DNA of 6,194 bases from Peptococcaceae bacterium (GTDB lineage Bacteria > Bacillota > Peptococcia > Peptococcales > Peptococcaceae): assembly GCA_900759105.1 (NCBI GenBank), contig CAAETY010000079.1, positions 1-6,194 of the forward strand. Reading direction: 5' to 3'. The notes beneath the pieces are model-generated. The model was not told the origin of the DNA and searched no databases. It was given only the letters and a program-made list of their open reading frames with translations. Both the position numbers and the translations under genes were made by a program. Positions 1 through 4,568 of this stretch are shown here, piece after piece; position 1 is the stretch's first letter; the number at the start of each line of letters is the position of its first letter.

Positions 1-34
1 AACAATTTAATCTAAGCATCTCTTTGATTCTTTT

Positions 35-119
35 GTTTCTTAGTTGACGAGTTTTTTAGTTAACAAGTAGGTAAGTCTTGCATAAAGTAACTTACTCGTC
101 AACTCGTCAACTGAGAAAC
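35..119. repeat. Inverted repeat built on a GTTGACGAGT motif
   Basis: The left arm (35-53, GTTTCTTAGTTGACGAGTT) is the reverse complement of the right arm (101-119) with one mismatch in 19. The right side carries ACTCGTCA twice in tandem (94-101, 102-109). The left side has a degenerate second copy, AGTTAACAAGT (58-68), after AGTTGACGAGT (42-52). A smaller pair, GTAAGT (71-76) and ACTTAC (90-95), lies in the loop. The element begins 4 bases past the stop codon of the minus-strand barrel gene, so it would form the 3' end of that transcript. There is no T-run after the stem on either strand, so it is not a standard intrinsic terminator. It may be a dispersed intergenic repeat. Bases 1-34 show nothing recognisable. 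Confidence 0.75.
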
Positions 120-123
120 GGGA

Positions 124-795
124 TTAAAACATATATGCTACTTGCACCTGGAAGGTGTTAGTCTTATACTTCAGTTCGAGGTCTTGGCTATTGCCTGTTT
201 CGCCACCAAAGTTGTTGAAGATAGCCTTACCCGCTTTACCGAGGGCAAAGTTATAACCGATGCTGGCTTCGAGGTGCTTCATGAGGCGGACGCCAGCACC
301 AATGTTCCAGGTCGTGTTCATATTCTCCTTGCTAAAGTTCGTGCCAGAGCCAAAGTTGCTCCACTCCATGTTCTTAAAGGCAAAGCCAAACTGTGGACCT
401 GTAAACACGTATATGCCAGCTATCTTGCCCAACCCGATGTTATAACGCACGTTGATAGGAATTTCGAGTGTGCGATACGTCTCTGACTTTGACTTTCCAC
501 CGAATACCTCTCCGTTGCTATAGTAAGTGAGTTCCGTAATGTTGAGTTTACGTTGAGAGTATTGCAGCGAAGCGTCGATGCCGATGCCCAAAGGCGTATT
601 GAAGGCCACCTTCGGACCAATGAACCATCCTGGCTTGTTGTCAGAGCTAAAGCTCTCCTTCCAATTGCCCGAAAACTTCATTTTAGTCAAGTTATAACCA
701 GCCGTAATACCGTAGCTAAATGATTGTGCTTGTGCTTGCATAGTGCCAATAATTGTTAGCACCAACACCAAGCAGAGAGTAGTGATCTTTTTCAT
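124..795 (-). CDS. Small outer-membrane beta-barrel protein (PorT/OmpA-like porin family)
   Basis: This 223-residue protein is complete. It has a clear signal peptide: MKK, a hydrophobic stretch at about residues 5-18, and an AQAQ cleavage region near residue 24. The mature part consists of alternating polar and hydrophobic strands rich in Gly, Tyr and Phe (GITAGYNL near the start; NIGAGVRL, ASIGYNFAL later). It ends in QVQVAYMF with a C-terminal Phe, the usual signal for insertion of a barrel into the outer membrane. Size and pattern fit the Bacteroidetes 'outer membrane beta-barrel protein' group (OMP_b-brl type). The substrate or partner is unknown; members of this group are usually annotated only as porin-like. 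The ATG at 795 is the first in frame, follows an A/T-rich leader with no Shine-Dalgarno, and lies about 40 bases below a good promoter. It appears to be transcribed alone, with palindromes on both sides. I am confident of the fold class but not of the role. Confidence 0.9.
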   Translation of the reverse strand: MKKITTLCLVLVLTIIGTMQAQAQSFSYGITAGYNLTKMKFSGNWKESFSSDNKPGWFIGPKVAFNTPLGIGIDASLQYSQRKLNITELTYYSNGEVFGGKSKSETYRTLEIPINVRYNIGLGKIAGIYVFTGPQFGFAFKNMEWSNFGSGTNFSKENMNTTWNIGAGVRLMKHLEASIGYNFALGKAGKAIFNNFGGETGNSQDLELKYKTNTFQVQVAYMF

Positions 796-837
796 AATTT
801 ATATAGGTGTTATGGATGTTTTCGTTTCTGATAGCGA

Positions 838-867
838 CAAAGGTACAAAAAAATAAATAGTTACAAA
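838..867 (-). promoter_or_regulatory. Bacteroidetes-type promoter of the small barrel gene
   Basis: Read on the minus strand, TTTG (867-864) is followed after 18 bases by TACCTTTG (845-838), an exact match to TAnnTTTG. The spacing is one base short of the usual 19. Transcription would start near 830-833, giving a leader of about 35-40 bases before the ATG at 795. Confidence 0.7.
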
Positions 868-936
868 CGAAAGGTTATAATTTGAGTAAAAAGAGATGCC
901 TAAAGAGTGTTCTATAATGCAGCAATTGGGGGAAGA

Positions 937-972
937 GTTGCGTGCCACGAAACGCGCCTACGTGTGCGCAAC
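937..972. repeat. Short interrupted palindrome GTTGCG...CGCAAC
   Basis: GTTGCG (937-942) pairs with CGCAAC (967-972), and inside that CACG pairs with CGTG across a small unequal internal bulge. The loop is GC-rich (AAACGCGCC). It lies just left of the larger palindrome at 995-1291 and may be a separate element or that element's flank. No gene is convincing across 868-1000. Confidence 0.4.
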
Positions 973-1100
973 GATTTGTATTGTCTTACTTTATCTTTCA
1001 TGTTTCATTTTCCTTTGTAAAATGTCTGATTATCAATCATTTTGGAATGATGAAACATTTACCTTCTATGTTTCATTTTAAGTTTCATGTTTCATTTTTC

Positions 1101-1141
1101 AAAACACTGAGAGAGCGATTGCGCGCTCCCACAGTGTTTTT
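1101..1141. terminator. Possible bidirectional terminator hairpin in the palindrome core
   Basis: AAAACACTG (1101-1109) pairs with CAGTGTTTT (1132-1140). Inside, GAGCG pairs with CGCTC around an ATTG loop, with two mismatches between the two helices. The stem begins with an A-run and ends with TTTTT, as in an intrinsic terminator that can work both ways. It could stop minus-strand transcripts of the small basic gene before they reach the barrel gene. The neighbouring repeat copies allow competing pairings, so this is tentative. Confidence 0.35.
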
Positions 1142-1187
1142 AAATCGCTCCCTCAGTGTTTTTAAATCGCTCCCACTGTGTTTTTTT
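1122..1187. repeat. Three tandem 22-bp repeats plus one inverted copy
   Basis: CGCTCCC recurs at 1124, 1146 and 1168, exactly 22 bases apart. Each is followed by a variable two- to three-base stretch and then GTGTTTTT. The middle unit reads AATCGCTCCCTCAGTGTTTT (1143-1162). An inverted copy of it lies immediately upstream at 1101-1120 and differs at one base in 20. The variable bases (ACA, TCA, ACT) make the units distinguishable. The array forms the apex of the larger palindrome at 995-1291. Confidence 0.8.
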
Positions 1188-1390
1188 GAGGTGAAACATT
1201 GAAACTAAAAATGAAACATAGAAGGCAAATGTTTCATGTATTAAAAGAATTGATTATCAATGTTTTCATGCTAATAAGTGAAACATGAAAGCAAAAATTG
1301 CGATTGGTAAAATAAGTGTAAGTAAGCAAGCCTATTTAGGGTGTTCTGACACATTTTGTAGAGAGTTCTGTAGAGGACGCTCAGGTAGGG

Positions 1391-1534
1391 CTATTTCACC
1401 CTTCTGTTCAATTGATTATTGGCTTTTTCGCGTTTCGACTTTCCGACACGCTTGCCAGTAGACTTTTTCTTACCTGCGCTTTTGGCCTTGAAGGCGAAAG
1501 GATTGGAAGTACCTTTTTTACGTTGTAGTGGCAT
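1391..1534 (-). CDS. Small, highly basic protein of unknown function (47 aa)
   Basis: I do not recognise the family. Starting at the ATG at 1534, the product has 47 residues with 12 Lys, 5 Arg, one Glu and no Asp, a net charge of about +16. It begins MPLQRKKGTSNPFAFKAK and continues with lysine-rich, glycine- and serine-spaced segments (GKKKSTGKRVGKSKR). That composition suggests an unstructured nucleic-acid- or ribosome-binding protein. It has no signal peptide or membrane segment. An upstream in-frame ATG at 1591 would give 66 residues, but a good -7 box (1571-1564) lies inside that extension, so the shorter start fits better. The gene is divergent from the SLC13 transporter. No terminator is visible just downstream; the next possible one is in the palindrome at 995-1291. 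It could still be a chance frame, but the composition and the promoter argue for a real gene. Confidence 0.6.
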   Translation of the reverse strand: MPLQRKKGTSNPFAFKAKSAGKKKSTGKRVGKSKREKANNQLNRRVK

Positions 1535-1563
1535 GACTGATAGCTTGTTGATTGATTTGTGTG

Positions 1564-1571
1564 CAAAAATA
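1564..1571 (-). promoter_or_regulatory. -7 box of the small basic gene
   Basis: On the minus strand, TATTTTTG (1571-1564) matches TAnnTTTG exactly. No clear TTTG sits 19 bases upstream, so the -33 half is weak. A start near 1557 would give a leader of about 23 bases to the ATG at 1534. It would place the in-frame ATG at 1591 outside the transcript, which is why the shorter protein was chosen. Confidence 0.5.
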
Positions 1572-1583
1572 CGACTTTCTTTT

Positions 1584-1614
1584 TTTGTCATATAGAAGAA
1601 TAAGCCTACATTTG
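1584..1614 (+). promoter_or_regulatory. Promoter of the SLC13-type transporter gene
   Basis: TTTG (1584-1587), exactly 19 bases, then TACATTTG (1607-1614) is a full match to the Bacteroidetes housekeeping pattern. Transcription would begin near 1620, leaving a leader of only about 20 bases before the ATG at 1640. Its -33 box lies only 12 bases from the -7 box of the divergent small gene, so the two promoters could compete for polymerase. Confidence 0.75.
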
Positions 1615-1639
1615 TCGCAACCTAATACTTAAACCTACC

Positions 1640-3535
1640 ATGGAAATATTCAACACTCTAACCGAATGGTTAAGTTCCCCATCGGGACAAGTGGCGATTG
1701 TGATAGCCACTTTTGCACTTACCATTGTCGCATTCATTGCCGACAAAGTGCGTAGCGACATTGTAGCACTTTGTTCCTTAGCCCTATTGCTTGTAACCAA
1801 TGTACTCACCCCAGCTGAGGCCTTGGCGGGTTTCTCCAACTCAGCCGTAGTGATGATGATAGGTCTATTCGTCGTAGGCGGAGCGGTGTTTCAGACGGGT
1901 TTGGCACGTATTATCTCAGGTCGTTTGCTCAAACTCGCGGGGACGAGTGAAGTAAAACTATTTTTCCTCGTTATGATTGTCACCAGCGTGGTGGCCGCCT
2001 TTGTGAGCAATACGGGTACGGTAGCCTTGTTGTTGCCGATTATTCTGGCTATGTCGAAGTCGGCAGGCACGAGTCCTGCCAAACTTATGATGCCATTGGC
2101 CTTTGCCAGTTCGATGGGTGGCATATTGACACTCATCGGTACACCGCCCAACCTCATCGTTGACGGTTATCTACGCGACAATGGACGTGAGGGCTTTGCC
2201 TTCTTCGACTTCTTGCCTATAGGTATTATCTGTTTGGGCGTAGGATTGATATTGCTTTATCCCTTGTGCCGTTTGTTCTTGGGCAAGAAGGCGCGCGAGA
2301 CGAGCGAAGCAAGCAATGACGACACCTTGGCCGCTTTGCTGCACGAGTATCACATTGCCGACCTCGTATTTCGCCTTCAGGCTCAGAGCGGAAGTTCACA
2401 CTTAGAGGGTATGACCGTAGGCGAGTTGGATATTCGTCGTCAGTATGGTATTACGATTTTAGAGGTGCGTCGTGCCAATCGTACCGTGTTTAGTTCCAAT
2501 ATACAAGAGTCCGTGTCAGCCGATACGATATTGCAGGCCGACGATACCTTCTACGTGTTAGGGCATCGCGAGCAAGTAGAGAAGTTTGCGACCGACCACA
2601 ACCTTTCCGTATTCGAAGATGAAGAACGTGAGGGTAAGGGGAAACTCGATTTTTATGAAATCGGACTGGCCGAGGTGCTTATCTCGCCCGACTCTTCACT
2701 TATCAATCGCTCCTTGCGTCTTGCCAACTTCAAGGAACGCTTTGGCGTAAACGTATTGGCCATAAAGCGAAGTGGTAAGTATCTGTTCGACAACGTATTA
2801 GACAACGTAGTGAAGAATGGCGACATGATATTGGTGCACGGAGAGTGGAAAGGCATAGAAAGTATGGCGAAGAAGAATCGTGAGTGGATCGTTATCGGTT
2901 CGCCTACCGAAGATGCCGAGAGTGTTGCGCTCGACCACAAAGCCCCTTTGGCAGCAGCTTTGATGGCACTGATGATACTCTTCATGGTCTTTGCCGACCA
3001 GATAGGTGTTAAGCCCGTAGCCGTAGTGATTATCACGGGTCTGCTAATGGTCTTGACGCGCTGTGTGCGCAGTGTCGATGCGGCTTACAAGATGATAGGG
3101 TGGGAGAGCATTGTGCTCATTGCCGCTATGATGCCGATGAGTACGGCCTTGTCGAAAACGGGCATATCGGAGTGGATCGCCACTTCATTGGTTGAGGGGC
3201 TACACGCTTACGGCCCGATAGCAGCCATGGCTGGTGTTTACATTGTTACTTCCGTACTAAGTACCTTTATTAGCAATTCAGCTACTGCTATCTTGGTTGC
3301 TCCTATCGCTTGGGCTGCAGCTACACAATTAGGTGTATCGCCTACGCCCTTCATGATGGCAGCTGCTGTGGCAGCCAGTGCTTGTTTTTCCACACCGATT
3401 TGTACTCCACCGAATGCCATGGTGATGAATGCAGGCCATTACAACTTTATGGACTACGTCAAGGTGGGTGTTCCTCTTCAGATTATTATGGGTATTGTAG
3501 CTATATTGGTTATCCCCTTGTTCTTCCCATTTTAG
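1640..3535 (+). CDS. SLC13 (DASS)-family permease with two RCK_C/TrkA-C domains
   Basis: This 631-residue inner-membrane transporter is complete. The N-terminal half has hydrophobic segments at about 15-35, 40-58, 66-90, 104-134, 148-172 and 188-214. It carries the two signature motifs of the divalent anion/Na+ symporter fold: SNTGT (123-127) and GTPPNL (167-172). The C-terminal half repeats the pattern with segments from about 434 to 629, SNSAT (545-549) and CTPPNA (588-593). These paired SNT and TPPN motifs bind Na+ and the carboxylate or oxyanion in known members. Between the halves, about 230-420 is soluble and holds two RCK_C-like domains: the first contains GMTVGELDIRRQYGITILEV, the second SLINRSLRLANFKERFGVNVLAI. 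Such versions are commonly annotated as sulfate, dicarboxylate or uncharacterised SLC13 permeases; the substrate cannot be read from the sequence. It appears monocistronic, with its own promoter and a palindrome 6 bases after the stop. Confidence 0.93.
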   Translation: MEIFNTLTEWLSSPSGQVAIVIATFALTIVAFIADKVRSDIVALCSLALLLVTNVLTPAEALAGFSNSAVVMMIGLFVVGGAVFQTGLARIISGRLLKLAGTSEVKLFFLVMIVTSVVAAFVSNTGTVALLLPIILAMSKSAGTSPAKLMMPLAFASSMGGILTLIGTPPNLIVDGYLRDNGREGFAFFDFLPIGIICLGVGLILLYPLCRLFLGKKARETSEASNDDTLAALLHEYHIADLVFRLQAQSGSSHLEGMTVGELDIRRQYGITILEVRRANRTVFSSNIQESVSADTILQADDTFYVLGHREQVEKFATDHNLSVFEDEEREGKGKLDFYEIGLAEVLISPDSSLINRSLRLANFKERFGVNVLAIKRSGKYLFDNVLDNVVKNGDMILVHGEWKGIESMAKKNREWIVIGSPTEDAESVALDHKAPLAAALMALMILFMVFADQIGVKPVAVVIITGLLMVLTRCVRSVDAAYKMIGWESIVLIAAMMPMSTALSKTGISEWIATSLVEGLHAYGPIAAMAGVYIVTSVLSTFISNSATAILVAPIAWAAATQLGVSPTPFMMAAAVAASACFSTPICTPPNAMVMNAGHYNFMDYVKVGVPLQIIMGIVAILVIPLFFPF

Positions 3536-3617
3536 GCTCTGTAACGCATCGTGTGGGTAAACGGCCTAATTGGGGGGCGGGTCCTAACCTGGGGGCGACG
3601 CGTCCCCGCGTCGGCAC

Positions 3618-3650
3618 TGCCAACTTGGGGCTCGATGCCCCAAGCTGGCA
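3618..3650. repeat. Left variable-stem hairpin of the composite palindrome
   Basis: This is a 14-bp stem (3618-3631 with 3637-3650) around the loop TCGAT, with one mismatch (A3623 opposite C3645). The stem includes CTTGGGGC and GCCCCAAG. It aligns without gaps to the complement of the right hairpin (3678-3710). The loop and loop-proximal pairs are the same, but most other stem pairs differ. Confidence 0.85.
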
Positions 3651-3677
3651 ATACTTGAATTAGTGATATTCATGTAT
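3651..3677. repeat. Central A/T-rich hairpin joining the two repeat units
   Basis: ATACTTGAAT (3651-3660) pairs with ATTCATGTAT (3668-3677), apart from one T-T mismatch, around the loop TAGTGAT. This is the symmetry centre (position 3664) of the whole palindrome. The base composition here is like normal intergenic DNA. Confidence 0.7.
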
Positions 3678-3712
3678 TTGTTAGTCAAGGCATCGAGCCT
3701 TGACTAACAAAT
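3676..3712. repeat. Right variable-stem hairpin of the composite palindrome
   Basis: This is a perfect 16-bp stem (3676-3691 with 3697-3712) around the loop ATCGA, the complement of the left hairpin's TCGAT. The arms read TTGTTAGTCAAGGC and GCCTTGACTAACAA. Compared with the left hairpin, eight stem positions have changed on both sides so that pairing is kept. Confidence 0.9.
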
Positions 3713-3844
3713 GCCGACGCGGGGACGCGTCGCCCCCAGGTTAGGACCCGCCCCCCAATTAGGCAGTTTACCCACACGATGCGTTATCATTACCACCTTA
3801 AATGTTATAAAATCAGTCCTTATTGCATATTTAACTGCATAAAA

Positions 3845-3875
3845 TTTGTTGATACACGATAAAAGCGTACATTTG
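3845..3875 (+). promoter_or_regulatory. Promoter of the TlpA-like gene
   Basis: TTTG (3845-3848), exactly 19 bases, then TACATTTG (3868-3875) has the same boxes and spacing as the transporter promoter. The start would be near 3881, giving a leader of about 65 bases. That leader is A-rich just before the ATG (AAAAATCAACCAAA), as is usual where Shine-Dalgarno sites are absent. A tandem ACGAT lies in the leader near 3921-3930. The rest of 3787-3844 is A/T-rich with a direct TGCATA repeat and no gene. Confidence 0.8.
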
Positions 3876-3945
3876 CAGCAAAATTGTAGGCAAAAAGCGT
3901 TTATAATCAACGTCTTGCCATACGATACGATAAAAATCAACCAAA

Positions 3946-4452
3946 ATGAAAGTAAAAAACTTATTTGCTGCCGTGCTCTTGCTTTTATGCATGGTAGCCA
4001 ACACCGCCTATGCGCAGTTGCCGTCAGTTAAGTTGAAGGATATTAACGGTAAAGTAATTGATACAGCAACCCTCAGCAATGATGGTAAACCCTTTATCAT
4101 TAGTTTCTTCGCCACTTGGTGCAAACCCTGCAACCGCGAACTCAAAGCCATTAACGAAGTATATCCCGATTGGCAAGACGAGACGGGTGTGCGCGTAATT
4201 GCTGTGAGCATTGACGAGGCACAAAACGCGCAGAAGGTAAAGCCTATGGTTGACGCTGCAGGTTGGGAATACCAAGTATTGCTCGACCCCAACTCAGACT
4301 TCCGTCGTGCAATGGGTGTCAACATGATTCCCCACGTATTCGTCATCGACGGCAATGGCAAGATAGCCGAAAGCCGTAGTGGTTACACCGAAGGCGGTGA
4401 ACAACACCTTATCGAAAAGGTAAAAGAACTCATTGAAGCTGCAAAGAAGTAA
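3946..4452 (+). CDS. TlpA-like periplasmic thiol-disulfide oxidoreductase
   Basis: This 168-residue protein is complete. Residues 1-23 form a signal peptide (MKVKNLF, hydrophobic 7-20, AYA before Q24), so it acts in the periplasm. The cysteine at 15 has no Gly, Ala or Ser before it and does not make a good lipobox. The thioredoxin-fold domain runs from about 26 to 165: strand IISFFATW, the redox motif WCKPC (C59 and C62), the AVSID strand (86-90) and the cis-proline in MIPH (P129), followed by VFVIDGNGKI. This pattern fits the AhpC/TSA-Redoxin-like TlpA/ResA group. Members usually keep partner cysteines reduced during cytochrome or envelope-protein maturation. The protein has no extra N-terminal domain. 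The large barrel gene starts 116 bases downstream in the same direction, and the thioredoxin may serve it or other exported proteins nearby. The true substrate is unknown. Confidence 0.93.
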   Translation: MKVKNLFAAVLLLLCMVANTAYAQLPSVKLKDINGKVIDTATLSNDGKPFIISFFATWCKPCNRELKAINEVYPDWQDETGVRVIAVSIDEAQNAQKVKPMVDAAGWEYQVLLDPNSDFRRAMGVNMIPHVFVIDGNGKIAESRSGYTEGGEQHLIEKVKELIEAAKK

Positions 4453-4477
4453 TAGGGACGGTTCGTTTCAAGTTCTT

Positions 4478-4525
4478 AGGTTATGTAGGTCTTTATATTT
4501 AGATGTCCTTTGAGACACATAACCT
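4478..4525 (+). promoter_or_regulatory. Bulged hairpin between the thioredoxin and barrel genes
   Basis: AGGTTATGT (4478-4486) is an exact complement of ACATAACCT (4517-4525). After an AG bulge on the left side, GTCT (4489-4492) pairs with AGAC (4513-4516), leaving a 20-base A/T-rich loop. No T-run follows, so it is not a standard terminator. It could be an RNA-processing or attenuation structure, or an operator, that sets the ratio of the two products if they share a transcript. The loop contains TATATTTA, one base off a -7 box, without a matching -33 box. Confidence 0.5.
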
Positions 4526-4568
4526 CCAAACTCAAAACATTCCTCTTCCCTCTCTCTAAATAAAAAAT

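Larger units (their letters stand above)
995..1291. repeat. 297-bp imperfect palindromic element with eight TGAAACAT octamers
   Basis: The outer ends are an exact 13-base inverted pair: CTTTCATGTTTCA (995-1007) and its complement (1279-1291). Further in, TGATTATCAAT (left) corresponds to TGATAATCAAT on the complement of the right arm. The block 1050-1094 matches the complement of 1192-1237 with two substitutions and one inserted base. The octamer TGAAACAT, or its complement ATGTTTCA, occurs exactly eight times: 1000, 1051, 1068, 1087, 1192, 1212, 1229 and 1279. These positions are mirror images about position 1143, to within one base. The core is a 22-bp tandem repeat with an inverted copy. 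There is no open reading frame of transposase type. The shape resembles a miniature inverted-repeat element, but I see no target-site duplication, so mobility is inference. Confidence 0.8.
3542..3786. repeat. 245-bp composite palindrome: two inverted copies of a GC-rich hairpin unit
   Basis: The outer arms, 3542-3616 and 3712-3786, are reverse complements over 75 bases with one mismatch (G3563 opposite A3765). Within each arm, CGACGCG and CGCGTCG form a small extra hairpin around TCCC, and there are G-runs of six, three and five. Between the arms lie three hairpins: 3618-3650, 3651-3677 and 3676-3712. The stretch is clearly richer in G+C than the flanking intergenic DNA and starts 6 bases after the transporter stop. 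Reading it as protein gives repetitive tails (PNWGAGPNLGATRPRVG on both strands), which should not be annotated as genes. It could end the transporter transcript, but its size and inverted-duplicate design suggest a dispersed repeat inserted twice or copied as an inverted pair. Confidence 0.9.

Noticed and set aside
142..486. Plus-strand 114-aa frame opposite the small barrel gene
   Set aside because: It is antisense to a well-supported exported protein. It has no domain signature and no promoter.
896..1202. Two overlapping plus-strand frames (896-1081 and 942-1202) coding for short hydrophobic, Phe-rich peptides
   Set aside because: They run through the TGAAACAT palindrome, and their residues simply reflect the TTTCATTTT repeats. 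Neither has a promoter or a plausible domain.
3310..3663. Plus-strand 117-aa frame ending in NWGAGPNLGATRPRVGT
   Set aside because: The first part is an out-of-frame shadow of the transporter and the tail is the left arm of the 245-bp palindrome.
3542..3786. CRISPR array
   Set aside because: There are only two units, in inverted orientation, with no regular direct repeats or spacers and no cas genes nearby.
3704..3940. Minus-strand 78-aa frame ending in NWGAGPNLGATRPRVG
   Set aside because: Its C-terminal tail is the other palindrome arm, which is why it copies the tail of the plus-strand frame. The start lies over the TlpA promoter and leader.
3990..3995. Lipoprotein signal at Cys15 of the TlpA-like protein
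   Set aside because: The residue before the cysteine is Leu rather than Gly, Ala or Ser, and a normal AYA cleavage site follows at residue 23.
4494..4501. Separate promoter for the large barrel gene (TATATTTA)
   Set aside because: It misses the final G of TAnnTTTG and has no TTTG about 19 bases upstream. It lies in the loop of a hairpin, so read-through from the TlpA promoter is more likely.
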